Assembly: GCF_023073915.1 (NCBI RefSeq)
Contig: NZ_JADPKK010000023.1
Location: 868,001 to 932,000, forward strand
DNA from: Bradyrhizobium sp. 149
GTDB lineage: Bacteria > Pseudomonadota > Alphaproteobacteria > Rhizobiales > Xanthobacteraceae
Direction of reading: 5' to 3'
Length of the DNA stretch: 64,000 bases
Shown: piece after piece, positions 25,313 through 34,065 of the stretch
Layout of the letters: each line of letters begins with the position of its first letter
Position numbering within the stretch: the first letter of the stretch is position 1
Translations under genes and position numbers: made by a program
Notes under the pieces: model-generated
Seen by the model: the letters and a program-made list of their open reading frames with translations, nothing else
Databases searched by the model: none
What the model was told of the DNA's origin: nothing

Positions 25313-25720
25313 ATGGCAAAGGACAACAAGGTCATCGCCGCCAACGCGGCCTTCTACGCCGCCTTTTCGACCGGCGATTTCGACGAAATGGAGCGGATGT
25401 GGGCCGAAGATGACGCCATTTCTTGCATTCATCCCGGCTGGCCGGCCATCATCGGCCGGACCACGGTGATCGGAAGCTGGCGCGACATCCTCCAAAATCC
25501 GGAGCGGCCGCAGATCGTCTGCGCGGAACCGCAGGCCATCGTCGATGGCGACAGCGCGCGCGTGCTCTGCATCGAGATCGTCGACGGCACCGCATTGGCC
25601 GCAGCCAACCATTTTCGGCGCGTCGGCGACGGCTGGCGCCTGGTGCACCACCAGTCGAGCCCAATTGCGCAGATTGTCGAGCAGTCTGAAGATGATAGAG
25701 CGAGCCACCGCGTCCACTGA
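25313..25720 (+). CDS. NTF2-like / SnoaL-like protein
   Basis: A 135-residue protein of the nuclear transport factor 2 fold. It shows the usual features: an N-terminal helix pair (ANAAFYAAFSTGDFDEM), a following Trp-rich turn with CIHPGW, GRTTVIGSWRDIL, and a C-terminal strand segment (GDGWRLVHHQSSPI). Members of this fold include small isomerases, cyclases and scaffolds, so no function can be assigned. It lies 88 bases after the uxuB-like gene in the same orientation. The start is the ATG at 25313, preceded by GAGAGG. Confidence 0.8.
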   Translation: MAKDNKVIAANAAFYAAFSTGDFDEMERMWAEDDAISCIHPGWPAIIGRTTVIGSWRDILQNPERPQIVCAEPQAIVDGDSARVLCIEIVDGTALAAANHFRRVGDGWRLVHHQSSPIAQIVEQSEDDRASHRVH

Positions 25721-25786
25721 ACGCGGCCGGCTCGCGGCCACTTTCTACTGTGCATGGGGTTGTTTTTCAGTTTTTGTTTTGCGGCC

Positions 25787-26503
25787 TCATACAAGCCCCG
25801 ACAGATCGTCCAGCACGACCCGCGCCTCGCTGAAATTATCGTCCCGGAAGAACATGCTTCTGGTGATGATCACCGGAATGTTCGCCCGTGAGGCTGCGAC
25901 CAGGCCGTTGGCGGAATCCTCGATCGCGAGGCAGACGGACGGGTTGAGCTTCAGCCGCGCCAGGATCTCGATATAGACATCCGGCGCAGGCTTTTTATGC
26001 GGCACGTCATCTCCGGCAACGATCGCATCAAAATCCGCGGCCCAGCGCTTTCCCAGCGCCCGCGACAGCAGCGCATCGATATTGCCGTGCGACGTGGTCG
26101 TCGCGATCGCAAGCCGCTGGCCACGCGTCTTGGCAGCGGTCAGAAGATCCGTCACGCCGGGCCGTAAGGGGCAGCAGCCGGTCTCGACCAGTTCGGCGTA
26201 ATGCGCAGTCTTGATGCGATGGAGCGCGGCGATGTCCTCGTCCGGCAATGGCGCTGTGATCCGCAGCCTTTCATGGTGGGCGCGGATCCGTTCCTTGCCG
26301 CCCGTGACCCGCAGCAGGTCCTTGTAGACGGCCCGGTCCCACTGCCAGTCGAGACCATGGCGGACGAAGGCATGGTTGAAGGCCTGCCGATGCAGCTCCT
26401 CGGTCTCGGCCAGGGTGCCGTCGACATCGAAGATCAGCGCGGCGGCGCGGCGGACCAGATCAGCGACGTCACTTGGCACTATGGCGGGCGCTTCTGCCTG
26501 CAT
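25787..26503 (-). CDS. cbbY: HAD hydrolase, CbbY-type sugar bisphosphate phosphatase
   Basis: A 238-residue phosphatase. The nucleophile and general acid are Asp26 and Asp28 in FDVDGTLAETEELHRQAF, which is the CbbY form of motif I; LRVTGGKERIRAH also matches CbbY closely. Later HAD motifs are seen at AIATTTSHGNI and KKPAPDVYIEIL, with EDSANGL as the acidic motif. CbbY removes inhibitory xylulose-1,5-bisphosphate that is formed by Rubisco, but no Calvin-cycle genes are near here, so the substrate may differ. The start at 26503 is chosen from the family N-terminus; GGAGGG lies 11 bases upstream. Confidence 0.78.
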   Translation of the reverse strand: MQAEAPAIVPSDVADLVRRAAALIFDVDGTLAETEELHRQAFNHAFVRHGLDWQWDRAVYKDLLRVTGGKERIRAHHERLRITAPLPDEDIAALHRIKTAHYAELVETGCCPLRPGVTDLLTAAKTRGQRLAIATTTSHGNIDALLSRALGKRWAADFDAIVAGDDVPHKKPAPDVYIEILARLKLNPSVCLAIEDSANGLVAASRANIPVIITRSMFFRDDNFSEARVVLDDLSGLV

Positions 26504-26649
26504 GATCGATGCGTCCCTCCCGACGAGCGACCATCGCCTGCACAGGCGGGCGAGACAAATTGCAATATCTTTTGCCGGACCCAAAAATCTCTTATGAGCG
26601 GACGACGCGCTGCGGCGCAAACGGGAACTCCGACCTGCAAGGAAGACGT

Positions 26650-27501
26650 ATGCGGCTCTTTATCCTTGGCCTCGGCTACAGTGCCCGGCATTTCGTCCGC
26701 CTGTTCGGTGGCGGCTTCTCGCATATCGCCGGCACGGTGCGCGATCCCGCGCAGCGGGGCGATCTCGCCGGCATCGAAGTTTATCCGTTTTCCGGGGGCA
26801 GTCGGGATCGCAGGACAGTGCAACGGATCAGCGACGCCGACGTCCTTCTCATATCGATCCCGCCTGGCAACGCCGGCGATCCCGCAATCGCGGCCTTCCC
26901 GGACGTGCTGGCAGCGGACCGTCGCCGCAGGATCATCTATCTCTCCACCATCGGCGTGTATGGTGACCACGCCGGCGGATGGGTCGACGAGAGCACGCCG
27001 CCGCAGGCCAGCCTCGACCGCACGCGCATGCGGGTCGCGGCGGAACAGGCCTGGACGGACACGAGTGGTGGCAACGCCGCGATCCTGCGGCTTGCGGGTA
27101 TCTATGGCCCCGGTCGTAACGCGCTGGTCACGCTGCGGGCGGGAACGGCCCGGAGCATCATCAAGCCGGGACAAGTGTTCAACCGCGTCCACGTCGACGA
27201 CATCGCGAGCGCGATCATGGCCGCGGTTCGTCACCCGAACGGCGGCCTCTGGAACGTCTGCGATGACGAGCCGGCACCGCCGCAGGACGTAATCGCTTAC
27301 GCGGCGAAGCTGATGAATGTAGCGCCGCCGCCCGAAGAGGCGTTCGAGATCGCCGAGATGTCGCCGATGGCCCGGAGCTTCTACGCCAGCAGCGCCCGTG
27401 TCTCCAACACGAAATTGAAGCGCGAGCTTGGCGTCACGCTTGCATATGCGACCTACCGTCACGCCCTCGATACGTTGTGGCGCGCGGGAGAGGGGCGATA
27501 G
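26650..27501 (+). CDS. NAD(P)-binding epimerase/dehydratase-like protein, YeeZ type
   Basis: A 283-residue extended short-chain dehydrogenase. The N-terminal nucleotide-binding turn is FILGLGYSARHF, followed by the second strand (IAGTVRDP). The region STIGVYGDHAGGWVDE has the Tyr expected near the active site, and RLAGIYGPGRNAL is typical of the family. It is divergent from the CbbY-type gene with a 146-base intergenic region. The start at 26650 gives the glycine motif close to the N-terminus, as in homologues. The substrate is unknown. Confidence 0.82.
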   Translation: MRLFILGLGYSARHFVRLFGGGFSHIAGTVRDPAQRGDLAGIEVYPFSGGSRDRRTVQRISDADVLLISIPPGNAGDPAIAAFPDVLAADRRRRIIYLSTIGVYGDHAGGWVDESTPPQASLDRTRMRVAAEQAWTDTSGGNAAILRLAGIYGPGRNALVTLRAGTARSIIKPGQVFNRVHVDDIASAIMAAVRHPNGGLWNVCDDEPAPPQDVIAYAAKLMNVAPPPEEAFEIAEMSPMARSFYASSARVSNTKLKRELGVTLAYATYRHALDTLWRAGEGR

Positions 27502-27620
27502 GGTTCCGGCATCCCGACGTCCCAGACATGCCCTGCCCGCGCTTGACTTCGCGCCGGTGCAGTCGTGATCTAACCACTGAGCGGGCCACTGCATATCGAG
27601 CTCGCGCTTGGGAGGATACA

Positions 27621-28886
27621 ATGAAGACGATCGCCATGATCGCGACGGCGGCCGCCGTCATCACATTCGGCGCAGCGCGCGCCGCGCCGCTGCCCGAAAC
27701 CAATCCCGACGATGTGGGCTTCTCCAAACAAGGCCTTGTCCGGCTCGACGATTTCTTCGCCCGCGAGATCGCAGCCAAGCGCGTGCCCGGCGCCGTCGTG
27801 GCGGTGGCGCGGGACGGCAAGCTCGTGCACTACAAGGCCTATGGCATGCTCGATCCGGACAAGGGCACGCTGATGCCCATTGACGCGATCTTCGCGCTGG
27901 CATCGATGACCAAGCCGATGGCGGCGGTCGCGGGCCTGACGTTGATGGAGCAAGGCAAGCTGCCGCTCCAGGCCAAGCTGTCCGACTATTATCCCGGCTT
28001 TGCCGACATGAAGGTCGGCATTCAGCAGGGCGACGGTTCATTGAAGCTCGAACCGCAGGCGTCACCGGTCTTCATTCACGACCTGTACCGACACACGTCC
28101 GGCCTGATGTATGGCGGACGCCCTGACAGCGCGAACCCTGTGGCACGGCGATATCCGGAAGGCACTGCGCCGGCGATGGAAGGCGACACCCAGGCGTTCA
28201 TCGACCGCATCACAAAGCTGCCGCTGGCGCATCAGCCGTCGACCGAATTCGAATACGGTTTCTCGACCGACGTGCTCGGCGCCGTCATCGAGAAGGTCAG
28301 CGAGCAGAAGCTCGGCGACTATCTCGCCGCCAATGTCTGGCTGCCGCTCGGCATGAAGGATACGACCTTTCATCCGACCGACGCGCAGCGCCCTCGCCTC
28401 GCCCGCCCGTTCGCCAACGATCCCCTGACCGGCAGGCCGCAAGCCATCAAGCTTTTGGACACGCCGACAAAATTCGACTGCGGCGGCGCCTGCTCGTTCG
28501 CGACCGTCGGCGACTACATCCGCTTTGGACAGATGCTGCTCAACGGCGGCGTGCTCGATGGCCAGCGCATCCTCGGTCCCAAGACCGTGCATCACATGAC
28601 GACCAATCATCTCGGCCCCGAGATCAAGAACAACGTGGCGAATATCGAGCCGCATCGCGCCGGCTTCGGCTTTGGCCTCGCAGTCGCTGTCCGCACCAGC
28701 GAAGGATTGTCGTCGGTCCCCGGCAATCCCGGCGAGTTCACCTGGAACGGCGCGTACGGGACGCAATTCTTCTGCGATCCCAAGGAGCGTCTGGTGGTGG
28801 TGGTGGGAACGGCCGCGCCGGGCGAGCTGCGGAAATATTATCGTGAGCAGGTGCAGGACATCGTCTATGGCGCGATGGTGAAATGA
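27621..28886 (+). CDS. Secreted serine hydrolase, class C beta-lactamase-like
   Basis: A 421-residue protein of the beta-lactamase/EstB/D-aminopeptidase fold. A signal peptide ends near residue 21 (GAARA). The catalytic SxxK is Ser95-Met-Thr-Lys98, and DLYRHTSG (residues 154-161) is the segment typical of this esterase group. The second motif is represented by Tyr in EFEYGFSTDVLG. Family members are mostly esterases or peptidases rather than resistance enzymes. The start is supported by the ribosome site GGAGGATACA directly upstream. A hairpin terminator follows the stop codon, so it is probably monocistronic. Confidence 0.86.
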   Translation: MKTIAMIATAAAVITFGAARAAPLPETNPDDVGFSKQGLVRLDDFFAREIAAKRVPGAVVAVARDGKLVHYKAYGMLDPDKGTLMPIDAIFALASMTKPMAAVAGLTLMEQGKLPLQAKLSDYYPGFADMKVGIQQGDGSLKLEPQASPVFIHDLYRHTSGLMYGGRPDSANPVARRYPEGTAPAMEGDTQAFIDRITKLPLAHQPSTEFEYGFSTDVLGAVIEKVSEQKLGDYLAANVWLPLGMKDTTFHPTDAQRPRLARPFANDPLTGRPQAIKLLDTPTKFDCGGACSFATVGDYIRFGQMLLNGGVLDGQRILGPKTVHHMTTNHLGPEIKNNVANIEPHRAGFGFGLAVAVRTSEGLSSVPGNPGEFTWNGAYGTQFFCDPKERLVVVVGTAAPGELRKYYREQVQDIVYGAMVK

Positions 28887-28905
28887 AATCGGCACGCCGC
28901 AAGAC

Positions 28906-28935
28906 AAAGAGGGCGGCCGATTGGGCCGCCTTCTT
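28906..28935 (+). terminator. Intrinsic terminator after the serine hydrolase gene
   Basis: The stem GGCGGCC / GGCCGCC, extended by AAGA / TCTT, with a short GATTG loop, starts about 20 bases after the stop codon. The A/T pairing at the base makes it usable in both orientations. Confidence 0.65.
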
Positions 28936-28944
28936 GACTTGTTT

Positions 28945-28993
28945 GAGCATGATCTTGTCGGAAAACCGCTGCACACTTTTCCGGATCATGCTC
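28945..28993. repeat. Small dispersed palindrome
   Basis: GAGCATGATC at the left faces GATCATGCTC at the right, with inner GGAAAA and TTTTCC pairing. This 49-base inverted repeat is a common intergenic element of Rhizobiales. It lies between the convergent serine hydrolase and dienelactone hydrolase genes and may contribute to termination. Confidence 0.75.
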
Positions 28994-28998
28994 CAAGG

Positions 28999-29886
28999 TC
29001 AGCTCAGGACGCCGTATTTCTTGAACCAGACCTCGGCCTGCTTCCAGGCATCTTCTGCGGCGTCCTTGCGGTAGCTGCCGCGGTAGTCGGCATGGAAGCC
29101 GTGCGGCGCTTCCGGATAGATCTTGAATTCGGCCGTCTTCTTGTTCTGCTCGAGCGCGGCCTTCATCTGCTCGACCTGAGCGACGGGAATGCCGGTATCG
29201 GCGCCGCCATAGAGGCCGAGCACCGGCGCCTTCATCTCGGGCGCGAGCTGCATCGGGCTCTTCGGCCACAACGGATTGGCGGGATCAACCACTGTGCCGT
29301 AGAACGCAACACCAGCCTTGAGGCTGCCGCTGTGAGCGGCATATTCCCAGACGGTGCGTCCGCCGCGGCAGAATCCAATAATGCCGAGCTTGCTGGTATC
29401 GCCGCCTTGCGACCCGGCCCACGCCACTGTCGCATCGAGATCGGACAGCAGCTCCGCGTCCGGCTTGGCATTGACGATCGGCAGCAGGTCCTTGATTTCG
29501 ATGATCTTCGTGAGGTCGGTGCCCTTACGGAAGTAATAGTCGGGCGCGATTGCGAACGCGCCGAGCTTGCCGAGCCGCCGCGTCACGTCCTTGATGTATT
29601 CGTGCAGGCCGAAGATCTCCATCGCCACGATGATCACCGGCGCCCTGGTGTTGCCGGCGGGACGGGCGAAATACGCAGGCATCTCCTCGGAGCCGACCTT
29701 GATCTTGGCGTCGCCGGTCTGGAGACATTTGGCGTCAGTCGTGATCGCCTCGGCGCGCACGGGCCCGGCCGCAAGCGTGTAGCCGGCGGTAGCGGCCGCG
29801 GTGGCGCTCATGAATCCGCGGCGCGAGACCGGGGCTATCCTGGTCAGCCCGACGACGTCGGATGTCATGGTGGTTTCGACACTCAT
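28999..29886 (-). CDS. Dienelactone hydrolase family protein, Tat-exported
   Basis: A 295-residue alpha/beta hydrolase. The catalytic triad is Cys173 (GFCRGG), Asp230 (GGADTG) and His262 (PHGFH), as in dienelactone hydrolase. The N-terminus carries a twin-arginine signal (SRRGFMSATAAA, Arg22-Arg23) that ends near VRAEA, so the folded enzyme is exported to the periplasm. The start at 29886 follows AGGAGG at ideal distance. It is 100 bases downstream of an MFS transporter gene in the same orientation and may share its transcript. The substrate is unknown. Confidence 0.87.
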   Translation of the reverse strand: MSVETTMTSDVVGLTRIAPVSRRGFMSATAAATAGYTLAAGPVRAEAITTDAKCLQTGDAKIKVGSEEMPAYFARPAGNTRAPVIIVAMEIFGLHEYIKDVTRRLGKLGAFAIAPDYYFRKGTDLTKIIEIKDLLPIVNAKPDAELLSDLDATVAWAGSQGGDTSKLGIIGFCRGGRTVWEYAAHSGSLKAGVAFYGTVVDPANPLWPKSPMQLAPEMKAPVLGLYGGADTGIPVAQVEQMKAALEQNKKTAEFKIYPEAPHGFHADYRGSYRKDAAEDAWKQAEVWFKKYGVLS

Positions 29887-29985
29887 CGGTTCATCCTCCT
29901 GATGCCTGGCCCTGATCGTTCTGGCGACGCATTCGCCAATAGTTGCCGGCGAAACGCAAATCACCAGCTTGCGAGGGCGCAGCTT

Positions 29986-31284
29986 TCACGCCTTGTTTTG
30001 ACGCTGTCTCACCGGCGCCGTCTCGGGCATCAGACTCATCGCGGCAAGTCCGACGATCGCCGCAAGCAGCAGGTACCAGGCCGGCGCCAGCGGATTGCCG
30101 GTGGCGTGGAGGAGCCAGGTAACCACGAGCTGCGCCGTACCGCCGAAGCTCGCGATCGCGACCGCATAGACGGTCGCGAACACACCGCCGCGGATGTTCT
30201 GGGGCAGCGCCTCGGTGAAGGTCGCGTAGAACGCAGTGAACGGCAGCGAGCCGATGACGGACAGGACACCGAAACCGACCAGGAGCGACAACGCGCCGGG
30301 CGCATGGACGATCCACAGGAAGGTCGGGTAGGTCAGCAGCAGCGTTGCGAGCTGAGGCCAGATCATCACCGGCTTGCGACCGAGACGATCTGCCAACCAG
30401 CCCCCGACCAGTGCGCCGACAAACTGAATGCCGTTGCTGACCAGCGACACGGTGAAAGCCAGTGTCGACGACACATGCAGCGTGTTCTGCGCATAGGTCG
30501 TCATGTATTGGGTGACGTAGGTCGAGATCGTGCCGCTTGCCAGGATCATCAGCGCAAGTCCGATGATGCCAAGGTGCCGTCTCGCCTGCGAAAGATGACT
30601 GGTGTGCTCGACGGTGCGAGCACCGGCTTCGGCCTGCGGGATCGTCTCGGGCAGCGTGCGGCGCATCCAGAACCCGAACGGCAGGCAGACCGCCCCGATC
30701 AGAAACGCCACCCGCCAGCCATAGGCATCGAGCATCTCCGGCGCCATCGTCCTGCTCAGGATGACGCCGACGAGCGCACCCGCAGTCGCGGCGATCTCCT
30801 GGCTCGCCGGCTGCCATGCCACCACCAAGGCCCGATGCTCGGGCGGGGCGATCTCGATCAGATAGGCAGTGGTCGGCCCAACCTCGCCGCCGAGGGCAAA
30901 GCCTTGCGCCATACGCGCCGCGATCACGATGACGGGCGCTGCAAGGCCAATCGATTGATAGGACGGCGTGAGCGCGATGGTCAGGATCGATAGCCCCATG
31001 AGCGCAAAGCTCAGCAGCATGGCGGGCCGCCGGCCGATCCGGTCGGAATAGATCCCGAGCACGATTCCGCCGATCGGCCGCGTTACGAAGCCGGCGCCGA
31101 AGGTCGCCAGCGACAGCATCAGGCTGCCGTACTCGCTTCCTGTCGGGAAGAAGGCATGGCCGATCTGGATGGCGAAGAAGCTGTAGGTGATGAAGTCGTA
31201 GAACTCGAGCATGTTGCCGACGGTGGCAGCCAACGCTGCCCGTTTGACGCTGAACGGCTTCGCTTGCTCGATCACAGACGACAC
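29986..31284 (-). CDS. MFS transporter, metabolite:H+ symporter (MHS) family
   Basis: A 432-residue membrane protein with 12 predicted helices. The N-terminal segment GNMLEFYDFITYSFFA and the loop RPIGGIVLGIYSDRIGRRPA between helices 2 and 3 are typical of the MHS subfamily (proline/betaine, shikimate, citrate and alpha-ketoglutarate symporters). The second half repeats a related loop (GGWLADRLGRKPV). It probably imports an organic acid or zwitterion by proton symport. The neighbouring hydrolase gene could process a related compound. No regulator is directly attached. Confidence 0.87.
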   Translation of the reverse strand: MSSVIEQAKPFSVKRAALAATVGNMLEFYDFITYSFFAIQIGHAFFPTGSEYGSLMLSLATFGAGFVTRPIGGIVLGIYSDRIGRRPAMLLSFALMGLSILTIALTPSYQSIGLAAPVIVIAARMAQGFALGGEVGPTTAYLIEIAPPEHRALVVAWQPASQEIAATAGALVGVILSRTMAPEMLDAYGWRVAFLIGAVCLPFGFWMRRTLPETIPQAEAGARTVEHTSHLSQARRHLGIIGLALMILASGTISTYVTQYMTTYAQNTLHVSSTLAFTVSLVSNGIQFVGALVGGWLADRLGRKPVMIWPQLATLLLTYPTFLWIVHAPGALSLLVGFGVLSVIGSLPFTAFYATFTEALPQNIRGGVFATVYAVAIASFGGTAQLVVTWLLHATGNPLAPAWYLLLAAIVGLAAMSLMPETAPVRQRQNKA

Positions 31285-31703
31285 TCTGCCATTCCCGCGC
31301 TCGATCTCATTTCCGATTTAACCGCCTGGCTGCATTGCGACGCAACATCCATTAACCCAAAAGGGCGGTTCTCTCGCGCCCACTTCCGCCGCCATGAGTT
31401 GCAGCCGATCCGCCTGCTCACGCAATTCGAAGCGCATCGCCGCAACAAATGGGCTTTGCGCTGGTCGCAACGACACATCATGTTGCTGGCACATCCCACG
31501 CCATCGGAATTTGCACGCAGACCGCGTTCATTTGAGTGAAATTTTCAGAAGAGTTGAGCCGGGTGATTTACTCGAACTTTCTTCGTGACGCTCTAGTTCC
31601 ACGGCCGGAGGGTTCCGCCTCTCTCGGGATCTTCATTATCAGCCACCCGGATTGCGCTACCAAAAGCTCAATTGAATAAAGCTTTATCCGACCTGGAATT
31701 GAA
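31285..31703. other. Gene-free region with a palindrome before the MarR-type gene
   Basis: This 419-base divergent region between the MFS and MarR-type genes has no convincing coding sequence. Its right end is A/T-rich and holds a perfect 12-base palindrome, ATAAAGCTTTAT (31676-31687), 16 bases before the MarR-type start codon. That is a good place for an autoregulatory operator. I see no clear promoter boxes for the MFS gene. Confidence 0.5.
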
Positions 31704-32282
31704 ATGAACTTGGCTCGCGAATCGATTGAACTATTGGAGCAGGTCGCCCGGATCCTGTGGTTCGAAGGCACCAAGCATGGCCTGCGCGACCGCGAGTGGA
31801 TGGCGCTGCGCTTCCTTTCCCGCGCCAACCGGTTTTCCCGGACGCCGTCGGCGCTCGCGAGCTACGTCGGCACCACGCGCGGCACCGCATCGTTCATCAT
31901 CGGCGAGCTGGAGCGGCTCGGCTATATCGAGCGAAAGCGCTCGGCCCAGGACAAGCGGTCGGTGATGCTGAGTGTGACACAGCAGGGCAAGAAGTTCCTG
32001 GTGCGCGACCCCGTCAGCGTCCTCGTCGAGGCCATCGCCGTCCTCGAGGACGAGGCCAAGGTCAGCTTCCGCGACGCGCTCCGCCACGTGCTGGATCAGT
32101 CGGACGCAGCCGAACAGCGGCACCATACCGACGTCTGCAAGCGATGCATCTTCCTCCGCGAAGATCGCACCACCACCGACAGCAAGACGACGGCCGAGTT
32201 CAGCTGCCGCCTGTTTCGAGCGCCGATCGCGGAGGCGGAGGTCGACCTCCTATGCACCAGCTTCGAGCATCACCGCAAATAG
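31704..32282 (+). CDS. MarR-type regulator with a cysteine-containing C-terminal extension
   Basis: A 192-residue regulator. Residues 1-130 form a MarR-like winged helix: helix 1 and dimer part, then LASYVGTTRGTASFIIGELE (recognition helix) and the wing ERKRSAQDKRSVMLSVT. After residue 135 the protein has a tail not found in standard MarR proteins of about 145 residues. This tail contains Cys145, Cys148 (VCKRC), Cys168 and Cys184, a C-x2-C-x19-C-x15-C pattern that could bind zinc or an iron-sulfur cluster. A palindrome just upstream may be its operator. The ribosome site is weak (GGAA). Target genes are unknown. Confidence 0.82.
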   Translation: MNLARESIELLEQVARILWFEGTKHGLRDREWMALRFLSRANRFSRTPSALASYVGTTRGTASFIIGELERLGYIERKRSAQDKRSVMLSVTQQGKKFLVRDPVSVLVEAIAVLEDEAKVSFRDALRHVLDQSDAAEQRHHTDVCKRCIFLREDRTTTDSKTTAEFSCRLFRAPIAEAEVDLLCTSFEHHRK

Positions 32283-32296
32283 AAGGCGGCCTTCGA

Positions 32297-33247
32297 TCAG
32301 GGCGCTGCCTTGCGTGACGAATAGATGACGCCACCGCTGGACTCGACCACCAGACGTCCGTTCTCGTTTTTAATCTCCTCAATGCGGCCAAGGCCCGGCA
32401 CCTGCTGTCCCAGCACCGCCTCGATGACGCCGTTCGGGCCTTGCAGGATCGCAATCCCCTCATAGGCCTGGCGGACCGACCAGCCCTTGACGGTCTTGCG
32501 CGGCGCCGACGTGCGCTCGGACGGCGACACCGATCCCGTGACCTCGGGCGACGCGGCCGAAGCCATCATCGGCATTGGCTGTGAGGCGACGGGCGTCGGA
32601 GCCTGGGCCTGCGCCTGGGCAAGCTTGTCGAGCTTCACCGTCGACGACGAACTCACCCGCTCGATGCGATCCAGATTCTCGCCAAAGCGGCCAAAACGGT
32701 CATTGGTCGCTTTGCTCGATTGATCGACCGCAGTGCGCAGGCCGTCGAGATTGTCGGAGACGCCCGACACCTGCTTGCGCAGTTGCGCCACCGTCTCGCG
32801 CAGATTCCTGATCTCAATATTGGCCGCGGCGTTGCCCTGGGCGGGCTGCGTGGTGAGATAGGCGATCACGCCGGTGCAGGCGCAGACGACCAGGATCGCA
32901 GCGACCGCCAATGTCGCAAGCGGCGCGATCCATGCCGGACGCGGCGGCGGTGGCTTGGCCACGATCACGGCCGGCTTGATTACGGTCGGCGTAGGCGTGG
33001 ATATTGCCATCTTGTCGAGGCGCGCCTTGGCGCGAATACGCTTCAGACCCTCGAGGGCCTCCTTCGCCAGAGTTTCATCGCTCGCTGCTGCCGACGTACG
33101 CTTGGTGTTCGCAGCAGGCTTGATATTCGCAGCAGCCTTGGGGGCTGGCGCCGCATTGTCCCTGGCATTGCGTGCCTCCGCAGCCGGCTTCGCCGCCGCG
33201 GAAACATCGGCGGTTGCGTTGGGACGAGCCTGTCCATCGGACAACAT
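32297..33247 (-). CDS. Single-pass membrane protein of unknown function
   Basis: A protein of about 316 residues. The first 95 residues are Ala/Pro/Lys-rich and probably disordered and cytoplasmic. One membrane helix follows at roughly 110-135 (APLATLAVAAILVVCACTGV). Next is a coiled-coil-like stretch (NLRETVAQLRKQVSGVSDNL) and a low-complexity linker. The compact C-terminal domain of about 60 residues (GIAILQGPNGVIEAVLGQQV, then PGLGRIEEI) resembles the small beta domains of PilP/GspC-type proteins, with VPGLG-like and GGVIY motifs. The start at 33247 follows GGAG; an upstream start at 33289 lacks a ribosome site. The function is unknown. Confidence 0.72.
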   Translation of the reverse strand: MLSDGQARPNATADVSAAAKPAAEARNARDNAAPAPKAAANIKPAANTKRTSAAASDETLAKEALEGLKRIRAKARLDKMAISTPTPTVIKPAVIVAKPPPPRPAWIAPLATLAVAAILVVCACTGVIAYLTTQPAQGNAAANIEIRNLRETVAQLRKQVSGVSDNLDGLRTAVDQSSKATNDRFGRFGENLDRIERVSSSSTVKLDKLAQAQAQAPTPVASQPMPMMASAASPEVTGSVSPSERTSAPRKTVKGWSVRQAYEGIAILQGPNGVIEAVLGQQVPGLGRIEEIKNENGRLVVESSGGVIYSSRKAAP

Positions 33248-34065
33248 CTGAGAATGCTCCGTTCGGTTCGATCTGTCGAACGATGACATTATTTGCCGAA
33301 GCTTGCCCGAAACGTGCGCATCGAAAAATTTTCATCGCGCTCGATGCGACGCCACATGAGTCAAACGCGTCATGCACGTGGCGAGAGTGCGACTCGAAAG
33401 ACACACACTCGCCAAGATTTCGCCAAGCTGGAGTCCCCTCGCCATACATGAGTCGAATTGTCGCATGTGGAAACGCGATGATGAGAGTCAATCCCGGGTT
33501 GAAAACCCCTCAATGTGCATGAACTGCAGCACCATCCAAAATAGCTGTAATCATACGGGGATGCGGAACTTTAGAACCACCATGGTGCAACATAGTTTAA
33601 ATTCCAAATCAACTGATGCGATTGCATATACAAAGAGACAACTCGAAACAAACCAACAGCATCAAGCACGTGTAGCAACCGCTTCGTTGGGCATGCTTGA
33701 TCGGAAATTGGCAATTGTTACGGTCCTACTCAAGTGATTCTCGCCAGTTGGCGAGGGGATCGACAAAGTACAGTGGCGTTAGGACGCGATGAGCAACTTG
33801 GCGCAACTGTTCTAGGTCGCTGTCTCAATCCGCTCCGCGAGGTGATCCGTAAGACACCCGCCGGGCCTCACGCAGTAAGCGTTCAGTATCGAGTCGAAGT
33901 AGCAGGCCTGCGAGACGCAGGCACTGAATGCGTAGGGCTGCCCGCGAATATCGAAGCCATAATAACGGTTCGCGGGAAGGAATGTCGTCAAACAGCACCG
34001 TTGCCGAGCCGGGCATCACAACAACGAACCGGCCGCAACAAGTGCGAAACAGGGGCGAAAGACTG
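33248..34065. other. A/T-rich gene-free region upstream of the flagellar regulator
   Basis: About 800 bases with no convincing gene. The section 33520-33730 is clearly richer in A and T than the rest of the window, and the open frames across it (for example 33372-33737) have codon use unlike any neighbour and no ribosome site. The region contains the promoter of the OmpR-type regulator gene and perhaps a small RNA or foreign DNA. I cannot place promoter boxes with confidence. Confidence 0.5.

Noticed and set aside
28921..30993. Open frame of about 690 codons on the forward strand.
   Set aside because: It covers the dienelactone hydrolase and MFS genes in antisense, has no ribosome site and is rich in Arg, His and Gln.
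33372..33737. Possible small gene of 121 codons in the A/T-rich region.
   Set aside because: Codon use is unlike all neighbours, there is no ribosome site, and the product has no domain-like pattern. I kept the region as a non-coding island.
33734..34065. Possible small gene directly before the flagellar regulator.
   Set aside because: No ribosome site or recognisable motif. The frame ends at the regulator start by chance, and the true regulator start has a good ribosome site of its own.
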